A stretch of 30,060 nucleotides of DNA from Zychaea mexicana (Eukaryota; Mucoromycota; Mucoromycetes; Mucorales; Lichtheimiaceae). The notes under the pieces were generated by a model that was not told the DNA's origin, made no database searches, and saw only the letters and a list, made by a program, of their open reading frames with translations. The DNA is taken from positions 1-30,060 of the forward strand of contig NW_026516903.1 of assembly GCF_025766255.1 (NCBI RefSeq), written 5' to 3'. The position numbers were made by a program, and so were the translations under genes. The first letter of the stretch is position 1. The number at the start of each line of letters is the position of its first letter. This document shows, piece by piece, positions 8,931 to 20,600 of this stretch.

Positions 8931-10260
8931 GCTGCTTGAATTCATGACATTGCAGTAAGATCTGTTGGATCGCGTGAACATAAGCATTGCATTTGTGTCT
9001 GTATAAGCAAGAAGCCTGTATAACTGCGCAAATGCTGCTGTTTCCTTCTATTTTTACAAATATCCAACTCCACAACTACAAGCTCCAACGACGACGTATT
9101 GATGCTGATGCTCTCTTTTCAGTTTGCAGGTTTAATTCTCTGGGCAATCCAGTGTCTCTTACACAGAAAATCCACAGACCGGCCTTTTTATTCCAATGCG
9201 TTTCCTTCATCACTATAGCACTATAGCATCAGCAGAAAATGTAAAGATCATATACCGATTATTTTTGTCTAAGCTTAGATAGTTTGCCAAATCGAAGCCT
9301 GAATGTGGGCAAAGATGATATGAGTAAGATTGCCTGTTTTTTTGGTCGTGAGACATGATTCAAAAGTGATCGGTGCTGTTGCAGTTCGGTGTAATGGAAT
9401 GATATATACATCTTTACTTGTATGTTGATACAAGTGCATCAACGTCATAATCAAAAAATTAGCGCTGGATAGCGTCTTTGTTTTAATGGTGCTGTGTGCC
9501 TCTCCTCTTCTTTACAATAAGAGAAAAAAAGTACTGGCTGGCATAGAATGTATTCAAACAAGTTCGCCTGTACGTGCAATGGCGTTGCTAATGTCAGAAA
9601 ACGCATGTTTTGACCAGCAATTAGAATGACCACTGATGAATTGTGTAAAACGTGTGTTGTATATTTGTTCGTCAACTTTGTATATCTGTTCGAGTGCTGT
9701 GGGTACGAGTGCCGCCTTAGCCAGATCTGGGGTCATTCACGGTCATTTGGGTCATCGTTGCTAAATTGTCCGTACGTTACGGACTATTTGACCAATTAAA
9801 TGTGGCGGATGGTCCGGGACCATTATTTATCCAGCCGCCATTAGCAGCAAAGCTGTATAGACGGCAGATATACCCCTCAGCAGCTTCCACTGATTGGATT
9901 TTCATATACGAACATGCACCAGAACCGCAGATGCCACATTTATTAATGTATTTTCAAGCTTAAAGTATATGGAGCTGTTTTTGTTCATCACACGACAACA
10001 GAATCTCATTCCATAAAATAGCAATTTATTACAGCATGCTAATATTATACACTCAAAAAATGCTATTGCTTCCTTACCTGCATATCGCCGCTGCTTTCCA
10101 CAGAGCCCTCGAAGAATATAGCTTTAATGTCATTATATCCACGGTATGCTTCCAATCCTCACCTATAAACAATGAGATATTACCAATTCGGATCCTTGTA
10201 GTAATCCTCATTTGCTTCAGGCCGCTCTTGATCTATAATAATCCACACGCTCTTTTTACC
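8931..10260 (+). repeat. Dispersed repeat R2/R3, copy 1 (homologous to 23118-24560)
   Basis: Long stretches align collinearly with 23118-24560, with many substitutions and indels. Examples are the TTCAACGACGACGTATTGATG-like segment near 9086 (near 23272 in the other copy), the GGGGTCA-type block near 9729, and the AACAGAATCTCATTCCA block near 9998. It is therefore an older duplication than the OrsD-like pair. Minus-strand 10200-10290 reads as protein-like sequence similar to that opposite 24490-24590, but not as an intact gene. No other genes seen. Confidence 0.75.
9768..9784. other. Conserved short hairpin in repeat R2
   Basis: GTCCGTA-CGT-TACGGAC is a perfect 7-bp inverted repeat with a 3-nt loop. 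The other R2 copy (23964-23980) keeps the GTCCGT/ACGGAC pairing despite a base change in the loop side. It may be a protein-binding or structural site; function unknown. Confidence 0.5.
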
Positions 10261-10990
10261 GCAGTTGCTCGTCGATAAGACGTGGTAGAAACATTAGATC
10301 AGCATCGTCACGTCCGTCAGCTCGTCCTCATTCTACTGCACTAAACGGTTCGTTTTTTGGAGTACTGGATGGTGAGATATCGTCGTGCGCAAATCGCCCC
10401 TTTTTGGCTGACTTTGGTGTATATATATATGTTCCACAGTAAAATGCACGCGTACCGTTTCTGGCTGTTGCTCGTTGAAATGGTATGGTAGAGACACCAG
10501 ACCACCAGCGTCACGTCCGTCTGCTCGTCCTTATTCTGGCAAACTAAGCGGCTCGTTATTTGGAGTACTGGATGGTGAGATATCGTCGTGCGCAAATCGC
10601 CCCTTTTTGGCTGACTTTGGTGTATATATATAGGATACACTATAAGTGTACGTGTAGCGTTTCTGGCTGTTGCTCGTCGACATGACATGGCAGAGACACC
10701 AGACCACCAGCGTCACGTCCGTCAGCTCGTCCTCATTCTACTGCACTAAACGGTTCGTTTTTTGGAGTACTGGATGGTGAGATATCGTCGTGCGCGAATC
10801 GCCCCTTTTTGGCTGACTTTGGTGTATATATATATGATCCACTATAAGTGCACGCGTACCGTTTCGGGCTGTTGCTTGTCGACATGGTATGGTAGAGACA
10901 CCAAACCACCAGCGTCACGTTCGTCTGCTCGTCCTTATCCTGCTACTGTAAACAGAACGTTGTTTGGAGTACCGGATGGTGAGATACTGC
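10261..10990 (+). repeat. ~202-bp tandem array, about 3.5 units
   Basis: The block GGAGTACTGGATGGTGAGAT recurs with its AGTAC at 10361, 10564, 10766 and (as AGTACC) 10968, a period of 202-203 bp. Every unit has a TGTATATATATA run, a GCTGTTGCTCGTCGA block and a CACGTCCGTCTGCTCGTCC block. The same family recurs at 24560-25490 and 26590-27490. Short minus-strand ORFs repeat with the array but shift frame between units. Confidence 0.88.
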
Positions 10991-11330
10991 ACAGATGGGA
11001 ATGGCTGCTTATTGCTTTTTTTCTTTGCCAGTTTGCCAGATAAAAAAGTAAACACCTACCGCCATGACTGTTGCTCCTTGTAGAAATACTTATGACATAG
11101 ACTCGACGTTGCCATTGCGTTGTTTGCGTTCTCGCATAGCGTAAAGAAGAAAGCCGGCCGTTACTGTGCAGACTGCTGCAGGTTTTGCTATGCTTGTATT
11201 GCTGTCCTGCTGAGATGCTGACAAGTCATTCAACTGGCAAATGGCTTTTCCAAAAGCTTTAATGACGAAGATGTAGCGTCCGTTTGTTGTAATGCTTGTT
11301 GCTGTAGTGCAACTGTTACTGAAAGCGAAA
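10991..11330 (+). repeat. Dispersed repeat R4, short copy
   Basis: It begins with GCCAGATAAAAAAG and continues with CACCTACCGCCATG, matching 25497-25790 and 27530-27820. It is cut off near 11330 where a second R1 copy begins, whereas the other two copies continue. No gene seen. Confidence 0.65.
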
Positions 11331-12088
11331 TGCGTAGTATGAGTGTTGAGAAGAAAGCGTGCAAGATGAGGGTGTTGTTCGAGTGATGAAGTTGAAAAAA
11401 TAATATAGGGCGAGTGTTGTTCGAATGGTGATTAAAAGGAACGTGACAAGCGGCAAAGCTGAATTCAATGGAGTGTGTGCGAGTTTGCAATTGAGCAAGT
11501 CGAGTGTTGGAATGGCGGCGAGCAGTAAGTAAAAAAAAAAAAGTGAAGGAGTGAAAGAGATGTAGAAGCTTCCTTTCGTAAAAAATTTTCTTTGGGGAGC
11601 GCTGTACCTTCGGCTTTCCCAAACGCGGCACTTATCATAGATGCTATCACCTTTTCGTTTCTTCACGTTCCTTCTGCCTTTCCCATCCGTTTGTGCTTGT
11701 CATCAACACTTCTTTTACAACAAAATCTTGGTCACCGTCATTTCACTTTCCTCTGCTAAATCGTGTCCGATATACGTTAATTATCTCTCAAATACACGTA
11801 CAAATACATACAGCATCCAAGAAGTATATAAAATAGCCAACAAATAAAACAATCCAAAATAAGCGGTGGTGGAGAAGAAGAAGAGAGTCCCATATACATC
11901 CAAGCTCATCAATTGGAAACTCTAAACCCGAAACCTTAGTAAACCCGGACCAGGACTTGCGCGTTCGACTAAACCTGCTCGCTCACTGGCGTTCGCTGCC
12001 AGGCCCCTAAACCCGTTGCGCTTACACGCCCTTCTTTTCAGCCTACTGAGTGTCTTAATGCCCACGATGTCCTATGTTCATGGTAGCA
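11331..12088 (+). repeat. Dispersed repeat R1, copy 2
   Basis: Direct copy of 8130-8930. Homology stops abruptly just after CCTATGTTCAT (about 12085); the next bases differ from copies 1 and 3, which marks a break. One base of the CCCC in the block before CACGATGTCC is missing here, so the minus-strand frame of copies 1 and 3 is not kept. That argues against a required protein product. Confidence 0.78.
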
Positions 12089-12171
12089 TAGGGGGCAAAA
12101 TATTTACAAAGCACAAGAAAGGAACAAGATACATGACGCACGTAATAAAAAAAACTCTTCTAGCATTTGTT

Positions 12172-14220
12172 TGTTCAACCATCCAAAACCATGTCCTCGG
12201 CCACCGAGCTGCTTTCCTGAATGCTCTCTCTATTGGTTTCTATTTGCACTTGCTGACGCCGGGCATTACCCTCGAACACATGTTGATCATTGTTCGCCAT
12301 TTGCACAATCTTATTTATCACAGTCGGCACAGGTCGGTCAAGAGTTCGGTATCGCACCACTTTTTCTTCACATCCTCAACATCAACAGAGTCCAACGCCC
12401 GCATAAATGAGTCTTCGCTCATCTACAAAATTGTAGCGTGTCAGTATCTTGAGCACAAAGATACACATATATACATGACCACACACACACACACACACAA
12501 AAAACATACTTGCTCTAGGTTCCATGGGTTGAACGTCAAAGGCAACAAAACAATATCAGCACCAAATATACGAATCAAATGCATATAGCGACGTGCTCCT
12601 TGTTTCAACTGTGACATTAACTTTCGTGCTACTTTTTCTTCTTTGAACTGGAATACGCCTTGATCAAAAACTCGCTTTTTCCCTTTTTTGATAGTGTGAT
12701 AGATGTGACGGCAATAAACAATATTGATGCTCTGGACAACCCGCATCATGGCAATGGCAATACTGGCTTCGTTCAAATCATCCAAATTGCCTTTGCTCGT
12801 TTTCGCTATGTTGAGAATGTCGCTGTGTTGTTTTTGTTGCAAGTGCTGTGCATTGATAAGTGTACTGTTGCCGCCATATTCAAGTAGTGATTGATTGTTG
12901 GCTTCCAAAAACACCAAGCAGCACTGAACATTGTTTAACAACTTTAGCCTATCCTCCGGCTCGCGAGAGCAAACCAAACCGAGTTCTATCAAGAAGAACA
13001 ATTCAAACATGTCAGTGTTTTGCAAGTATCAATAATACTTTCCGTCTTGTTCGTCCTTTTTACCCACCACTGATAAGTTTTCCGCCGTGTTTCCAAGTAT
13101 TCCTCAAAGAACCGCCACTACACAAAGCAACTTGGCTACTGACTTCTTCTTGCGTATATTGCGTGTTTATATCTTCATACTCGGGTAGTTGTAGTAGTCG
13201 TTGTTCTTGTCCAGCACGTCGGCGCCTCTTTGACCGCGAACGGTGCGAAATTATATCTGTGTTGCTGTTGTTACGCGATGATGATGATGATGGTACAGTG
13301 GTAGTCAATGTGGTGTCGGTGAGTCTTGAAAATATCCCAAGTCCACATCAACATCGTTCAAGTCAAGGATAATACGTGCAGCATCTTTGAAGGAAATGAG
13401 ACCGACCGATCTTTATTAGCTTGATCCACGTGTCATAGTGCTGTAAGTCAGCAAATCAAACACCATACCTTCCAGTTCTTGCGCGCTCACACTTGTGTTA
13501 CTATTACTATTGTTGTTATCATTGCTGCTGCTGCTACTGCCCGCCGCCCTCGCAAGCGTGCTGTTGCTGCTGTTGTTGTTGCTTTTTGTTGTTGTTCTTG
13601 ATGATGATGTTGTTGCTGCTGCCGTTTGGCGTAGTGACAATGGGGGCTAAACCAACTGTATCAGCATTGGCCCTTTTCCTTTTCCCTTCCATTCTCTCCT
13701 TTTTTTTACCCTCATTATTTGCTGTTGCTCATCCGTCGTCGTCATGGTTGTCCTTGTGCTGTTAGTAGTAGTAGTAGTAGTAGTAGTAGCATCACTACCG
13801 GAAGTCATGCCCACAGCCTTTGAATCAAATCGTGTACGTTGAATCTGCCATTTGCTTTTTTTTTTCACTCCTCCCCTTCATTTCCACCTTTCTGCCTTAC
13901 ATCTTCAACGCCTTTGCTCGTAATTTCGACAGTGAAACCGTGCTTTTCAAACACATCCTTCACTTCCTTTAATACCGCATCTTTGTCTAATTGAACAGAC
14001 CTTCAATTAGCTTTTGCAATGCACATCCGTTCTTTTCCTCAATGTTCACCCAATCTTGCTTTTTTTTCTGTTCCTTTTACTTACCACGGCTTTTCAATGC
14101 TAAATCTAAAACAGCTGCTACTGAGTTATCCATCATAAACAAGTACAAGATACGTCGGTTCTCCAACTGCCGTGTGCCAGGCACCTTAAAATGAAGCTGC
14201 CCACTATGAGCCGTTATTTC
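12172..14220 (-). pseudogene. Decayed multi-exon gene of unknown family
   Basis: The minus strand carries protein-like segments in several frames. Some are joined by good introns. One has its donor at 14084 and acceptor at 13987, leading into an exon 13986-13901 with a KDAVLKEVKDVF-type helix. Another lies at 12509-12423 (GTATGT...TTTTGTAG) and joins the longest exon (about 13010-12510) to a last exon 12422-12318. Others need single-base frame changes with no splice site, at about 13010, 13320-13400 and 12360. Gln/Asn/Ser/Thr low-complexity tracts fill 13450-13800. I do not recognise the family. It lies just downstream of the OrsD-like gene on the same strand. The alternative is a live gene with indels in the assembly. 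Confidence 0.5.
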
Positions 14221-14319
14221 CCATACTGTCGCTTACACGAAACAAAAAAGAAGCAATTTTTTTTCATACACCTAATATTTTTATTTAATAAATCCGACTT
14301 TTAAATACTGCTGCTGTTA

Positions 14320-16507
14320 CTAGTGCTCTTGTGTTGACAAGACGTCAACTAAAAATCGTACAATAAGCATATGAGCATGTTTCCTTTTTCTCTCCTTTGC
14401 GTTTGTAATGACACGTACCGTTCTCTGCAAGAAGGATTTTAACCAACCCTGTCAAGCGCACAAAATATTGCAGCTTGGCAATATTTGATGTTGTTTTCGT
14501 CAGGTCGCGCCAAGATCCTGCGGCTGTGATATTAGAGACGACCATGAAAACACGTGCGGGCCATATTCCCAGTTTGCCACACTCGTTGGACATAAGTACG
14601 GATTCATTAACCTGCTGGAGGAGGTGCAGGGCATCGTTGGGTATGAGTTCAGCTTGAGAAGGGAAACCAACACCGTCTAAACAGTCAACAAGGGCACATA
14701 CGCACTGGAACTGGTTACGACTCATGATACCAGCCGCACGACCAGAAAACGGATCATCTTGGCCACAGCGACACGACCGCACTAGCATCATTATGAACGA
14801 CGCATAGTGGCGCTCATAATCGAGCTGTGTTGCCGGCATCAGCTCAGTGATACCACGAGTGGGCACATCATCGACACTAGTATCAAGGAATATGTTAGTA
14901 TGCCAAGTTATAGAATTTTGAAAGAATATTCTGGCTCCTTGACAAAGTACATACCTCAAGCCCATCACCATGCGCCGTTCAAGATAATAGGACGAGCCTT
15001 TAGTAGCCTTGTTAATGACATACATATACCTCGTCACTGTGGCATGGATTGAGCGGCCCACCTCATCATCCATATCAGCAGCAGAAGCCCAGTTGGCAAG
15101 TTGGGCACGCGTTGCAGTAGTGTCTTCTGTGTTCAGAAGTTGCCGCACCGTCATCTCCCATCGCATTACCTCGTGGAAGCGGCCAACTGCACGGCGCTCA
15201 GCCATGTTGGGCTCGCGATCAAGCCGCTGTGGGCTGTAGTGGCTCAGGATATCCTTGTTTTGTTCGGCACAACGCTGCAATGCGGCACGAAGAGCATCTG
15301 GGGCACTTGCAAGCTGGCGGCTGCTGCTTTCAGTGTTGATATCGTCAGAAGTGACACCAAAGTAGGGCATTTCTTGAAGCTGGCCCAGTCGCTGTACCAT
15401 GCACACCCTGAAGCGTTCATCATAGGCCGCGGTGGTTGGTTGGATACAATTGTGGCTTCGACGTGTTGCTCTGGACCTGCAGTAATACCCACAGTTCCTG
15501 CATCCATACCCGCGATCAGGATCACCGAGCACGTTAACGCGTGGAAGCAGATCGGTCGTAATGTGCGGCGCATAGCGATACTTGTTTTCGATTTGAGCTC
15601 CTTTAGCACCAGCGGCATGCACAATGCTGATGAATTGTTCTTCCGAAAAACCTTGCAGGTGTGGTCTTAGGAGATGGTGAGACGAATCGATGTGACTATA
15701 CGCGCTGGCAGCATGGATAAAGGTATATCGGTTGTTGTGGCTTTGGTTGGTGCAGAAAAGTAAGCCGCTATTGGCATCGATAACCAAACCCAACCTGCCA
15801 AGCAAGGTGCTATGCTCTATGCGAATCATAGTATATACAAGTACACATTAGCAACATATATTCTGTGTGTACATGCGCATAACAATAACAGTATCAAATC
15901 ATCTTACCATGTACAGGCTCCTGTTCTTGTTCTGGCCCATCGATGTCCATTAGATCCGTTTGCTGGTGCTGCTGAATCGATGCTACTTGCATGGGTGATG
16001 GTGATAGTGACGGTTGGGAAGGTGGTGTCCGCTCACGCTGATGGATGGGACGTGGTTGGCGCGCAACCGATCTAGGAGAGATGGACCGGCTGCCTTGTAG
16101 CTGCTGTCTACTTTGAGGAGGCGTGTAACCGCGTAGATGGCTAACTGATTCAGGATCTAAATGTGGTCGGCAGGTGTTGAAATGACGTTTCCAGTTGGCC
16201 ATCCCTACATTGCGCTTGCATTGTGGACACTCCACTTGACCTGGCTCGCCATCACGGGTTCTGCTCACTGTAATACAAAGCTTTGCTGCATAGCCACATA
16301 TCAGTATCCCTCTTTATCTCTGCATTTTACTCTGCATTTCCCTAATATGTGCGATGATATACCATTATTTCTCAAGGACAAAGTAATATTCTTTTGATGA
16401 AAGACTTTTCGATGTTGGTCGCTATTCCCCTGCACGGTACATCGGCATATCGAGCAATAATTGGTGCGGTTGTTGTTGTCATATGTTGATTGTTGAGAAG
16501 AGCTCAT
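14320..16507 (-). CDS. OrsD-like zinc-finger protein, 5 exons, about 617 aa
   Basis: Exons on the minus strand are 16507-16363, 16267-15908, 15816-14955, 14876-14419 and 14348-14320. All introns (95, 91, 78 and 70 bp) are GT-AG and the joined length of 1854 bp is in frame. Three zinc-binding motifs are visible: a C2H2 finger at residues 18-37 (C-x2-C-x10-H-x4-H), a C2HC at 62-81 (C-x2-C-x11-H-x3-C), and a C2HC-like one at 274-292 (C-x2-C-x12-H-x-C). A Pro/Gln/Ser-rich linker covers about 95-165. The third finger and the following VQRL..Y.V region resemble the OrsD/DUF3505 family found beside or inside fungal RecQ-like proteins. The biochemical role of that family is not known; DNA binding is inferred. 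It is divergent from the recombinase-helicase gene. The last intron is the least certain: without it the frame ends at 14345. Confidence 0.75.
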
Positions 16508-16575
16508 GGCGAAAAAGACTGGCAGAGGGATAGTTAGTTGGTTGATGTTGAATCAAATACAGCATTACACTTGGT

Positions 16576-16582
16576 CTTTATA
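16576..16582 (-). promoter_or_regulatory. TATA box of the OrsD-like gene
   Basis: TATAAAG on the minus strand lies about 70 bp upstream of the ATG at 16507, between the gene and the repeat array. This is a plausible core promoter position. Confidence 0.5.
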
Positions 16583-16619
16583 CAAACGAGTTCATCACCT
16601 CACTCACACTTTGCTCTTT

Positions 16620-17400
16620 AATTTTATCTGACACATCGTGGCTGATTCTTAATTACGCACGGCCATTTTTTTTCCCCCTTTCATCTAACACCCTACACCC
16701 GCCTCGCTATTTTTATCTTCATCTGACACATCGTGGCTGATTCTTAATTACGAGGAGCTTTTTTTTTCCTTTTTCATCTGACACCCGCCTCGCTATTTTT
16801 ATTTTTATCTGACACATCGTGGCTGATTCTTAATTACGCACGGCCATTTTCTTTCCCCTTTCATCTAACACCCTACACCCGCCTCGCTATTTTTATCTTC
16901 ATCTGACACATCGTGGCTGATTCTTAATTACGAGGAGCTTTTTTTTTCCTTTTTCATCTGACACCCGCCTCGCTATTTTTATTTTTATCTGACACATCGT
17001 GGCTGATTCTTAATTACGCACGGCCATTTTTTTTCCCCTTTCATCTAACACCCTATACCCGCCTCGCTATTTTTATCTTCATCTGACACATCGTGGCTGA
17101 TTCTTAATTACGAGGAGCTTTTTTTTTCCTTTTTCATCTGACACCCGCCTCGCTATTTTTATTTTTATCTGACACATCGTGGCTGATTCTTAATTACGCA
17201 CGGCCAATTTTTTCCCCTTTCATCTAACACCTTACACCCGCCACGGTATTTTTTATTTCTATCTGACACATCGTGGCTGACTTCTTAACTACCCGAGCAT
17301 TTTTTTTTCATCTAACATCCGTCTACAGTATATCTATTTTTATCTGCCACATCGTGGCTGATTCTCAGCTACGAACTACGAGGAGGGCCTTTTTTTTCCT
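16620..17400 (+). repeat. Iteron-like array, alternating 94/86-bp units, between divergent genes
   Basis: The motif CTGACACATCGTGGCTGATTC starts at about 16628, 16723, 16809, 16903, 16989, 17083, 17169 and 17263, with a ninth, degenerate copy at 17344. Spacings are 95, 86, 94, 86, 94, 86, 94 and 81. A higher-order unit of 180 bp is thus repeated about four times. Half-units differ: one continues ACGCACGGCCA, the other ACGAGGAGC, each followed by a T-rich run and a CCGCCTCGCTATTTTTAT block. It fills most of the 1105-bp gap between the OrsD-like and recombinase-helicase start codons. Inferred role: multi-site binding for an element protein, or shared promoter control. Confidence 0.9.
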
Positions 17401-17491
17401 TTTCATCTAATATCCGCCACAGTACTAGCTGATCCACACTTCGAGTACTTGTAACTAATTTGCCGCGGCATTCACAAAGGGAAAAAAAATC

Positions 17492-17500
17492 ATATATATA
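17492..17500 (+). promoter_or_regulatory. TATA box of the recombinase-helicase gene
   Basis: CATATATATA at 17491-17500 lies about 113 bp before the ATG at 17613 and just after the end of the iteron-like array, in the expected core-promoter position. Confidence 0.5.
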
Positions 17501-17612
17501 GCCTCTCCGTTTACCAGCAGAAAAAAATATACACATACTCATTACTCGAATCCCATTAACAGCTCGCACACACTCTCACCTTCTTTTACTTCTTATTCAA
17601 ATCTTTTTCAAT

Positions 17613-20600
17613 ATGAACAACTACACTGGCTATACTACCACCAATTTTGATTATGCCATGGAATCCGGTATTCATGCAGACAACGAACGATTGACAGATC
17701 CAGCATTCCACGACGCCCAGCGTACGATTGACCGGTAATTATCATGACACTTATTCTTTATTGTCTTTTTTTTCATGCCAACTCTACTTTTATTGAAATA
17801 CTTACCCTTCTTCTTTCTTATTAGTGAGCAAGCACGGGATATCATGTTCTGGCTTCGTGATGGTGTTCCCACTGCCATGAATATGTTTCAGGAAACTATG
17901 AGAACCGCAACACTGGCAACAGGCGACCATCCACCCGAGCCCACCATCTTCATTGAAGATGACAACTACTTGTCCGTGCAGTATCGTCCAACACGAGCTA
18001 TTGTCAGTCTGTCCAGCCTCCAGATTGCTGCCCAGGATCTCCTCGTTAAATGTCGTGTGCAATTGGAGGAGCACGTGTTGCGAGGATATCGTTTGCCTGT
18101 CCCTTTTACCTCCACCAGTTGCAACATCGTCGACCAACAAGCTAGTGAAGATCCATCTGTTGATTTTTTCACTGCCTCGGGTAACCCTACTGCTGATCCT
18201 GCCTACCTCACTGCTTTAATGTTCCACTTGGCTACCCAGTATTCGGACGAGTTCATCTCCCATGTCGCACCCAACAGTACTCTAGTTTGGAAGCTCGACA
18301 GCCTCTATCGGTGGCTAAACCAAGCGCGAAAATTAATCATGATGATTATGGTCCTTGTCCATATTACCAGTGGCCAGCCAGCACGCGGTGAGGAACTCGC
18401 AGCCACCACCATCCGATGTACTGCCCTTGGAGCCAAGCGTGGCATGTACTGGTACCGCGGCAAGATCATGCTTGTCCAATACTACTACAAGCGCCGTTCT
18501 CGAGGAACTGCCGACCGATACATTGCTCGTTTTCTTACAAGAGAATTGAGTGATATTTTGCTGCACTATCTTGTCTTGGTTCGCCCATTTGAACGGTATG
18601 CATTACTTTGATAACTTTTGGCTATTGCTGGTCGATGATTTGCTGAACTGTTGTTTCGAATTATTTCTAGGGTAGCGTTTTCGGAAACGCACAGTGGTGA
18701 CAGTGCTGATGCCGGCGTCGCAAACTACCAGAACTTTCTCTTCGTCGCCAACGGCAACGTTGTCACGAGCAGAGATTTGAGCCGATCACTGTATGAGTAT
18801 GTATCATCTCAACTTGTTTATATGTTACCAAGAAAAATAAAAAAGTAAAACCCAACATCTACAAGAAATACTTACTTGTTTTCTTCTATTAGGCACCTGC
18901 GAACGTATGCCGGTGTTGGCCTTGGCCTCCAAGCGTACCGCCAAGTTGCCACGTTCTTCATGCGCCACCACCTCCAACGTGGCCGTGCTTTCTTACAAAG
19001 CACAGAGGAAGTCGACAATGAACCCGACACTGGCGACAATGACGGCGTTGACGATCAACAACAGGACCAAGCGCGATCTGTCACTCGTGGCATTCGCCAT
19101 GTCAATCCCGAATTTTATGACTTGCAGGCAGCACACAGCAGTTCGGTTGCTGGCATGTTTTATGCTCGCACCACAAATGATTTTCGGTATTTGTCGTCGG
19201 AATCCATACATGAGTTTGACCTCTGTTCTCGTGAGTGGCAGGCCTTGTTGGGTATGTATCAACGTCGCTGTTCACATAAAGAAATAATAGATTACGTGAT
19301 TAATTATGCAAATGACAAATATATAGGCATTGATGACCATATTGCCGCACCCATACCCTCTCATCCTCAACAACAACCATCGCACCAACCGCATCAACAA
19401 CCACCTCAACAACAGCAACAATCTCTTGCCCTTGCTCCTCCTCTCTCACAGTTGCCTGGAATGGTGAACAGCTTGCTTGCCCAAGCAGCTGAACGATTTG
19501 TCGTGGCCATACACGAAAAAACAACCAAGAACATATCGCCGGTCATTGAATACAAGCGTACGTTTTCTTCTTATCCTCCTATGCCCTTTTCTCTGCTTTT
19601 TACTTATCTTCTCTCATCTTTATAGCCGTCCTTCCTGAGCATGTCAGTGGCTTGCGTCGGTTCCTCGGCAATGACTCTGCCTACTTCCGTTCCCTTGAAC
19701 AGGGCCTTGCTCTACCTTTGATTGTAGAGCGAAAATTGGACCTGCTAGTTGTCATGCCAACCGGCATGGGCAAAAGCGTGCTTTTCTCGGTTCCCCCTTT
19801 CCTGGAAAACGGCAAGCTTTCGGTCGTCATCGTCCCCTTGGTAGCACTGGTCAAGGACCACGAGCGTCGCTTGGTGCGAGCAGGTTTACGGACCGCATTG
19901 TGGCAATGTAAGTGTTTTTCTTTATGGAAAAAAAAAGAGTATTGCTTTGTATTAGTATGCCATTTATCAGTTTAAACTCATTATCTATACATTAATTAAT
20001 ATAGCCGGCGCCCCTACCATGCCCAACGCACAGGTGCTGCTGGCACCAGTTGAAGCTGTTGCCTCTGCCCCCTTTGTCCAGTTCTGCTTGGAGCATGAAA
20101 GCCGAATCTCCCGTTTTGTCGTCGATGAGTGCCACCTGGGCATGACATGGCTATCCTTCCGCTTCGCCATGGCCAAGCTCACTGTTCTACGCGCCATCCC
20201 TGTCCCTCTTCTCCTTCTCACAGCCACCATGCCGCCGTCCATGGAAGATCGAGCCCGTATCTTTTACGGCTGTAACTTTGCAACAATTCGCGCACAGTCC
20301 ACATCGCGGGTAAACCTGTCGTACCAAATCCATCCCTTGCCCAGCAACATCACCAACAATATCGCATTCAACACATTGGCAGAATCTTTGCGTGTTGTCT
20401 TTCCCAACGAACGCGGTATTGTTTTCTGCAAGACAGTACAGGATGCCGAAACGCTCTTTGATGTTTTGAATGGTGGATATCAAGACTTGGCTCCACGACT
20501 TTACCATGGCCAGCTCCCAGAGACAGCCAAAGACGAGGCTCAAGAGGGCTGGATGTCCGACGGCGGCATCATGGTCGCGACCTCGGCGTTCGGTATTGGC

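Noticed and set aside
9451..9736. Small minus-strand ORFs in repeat R2
   Set aside because: The homologous region at 23727-23921 keeps only part of the frame, and neither has a recognisable domain.
10341..10918. Repeated minus-strand ORFs of about 60-115 aa in the ~202-bp arrays
   Set aside because: The unit length is not a multiple of three, frames shift from unit to unit, and single-base indels are common; no start or splice context supports a protein.
12016..12588. 190-aa plus-strand ORF
   Set aside because: It starts inside the R1 repeat and runs antisense to the better-supported minus-strand exons, with a CA-repeat-encoded His/Thr string; taken as a shadow.
14807..15670. Plus-strand ORFs across the OrsD-like gene (and again at 28372-29328)
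   Set aside because: They lie antisense to spliced exons that carry zinc-finger motifs and in-phase introns; their recurrence simply reflects the gene duplication.
16620..17400. CRISPR-like array
   Set aside because: Repeat and spacer parts are both repeated, the units are 86-94 bp, there are no cas genes, and the DNA is eukaryotic with spliceosomal introns.
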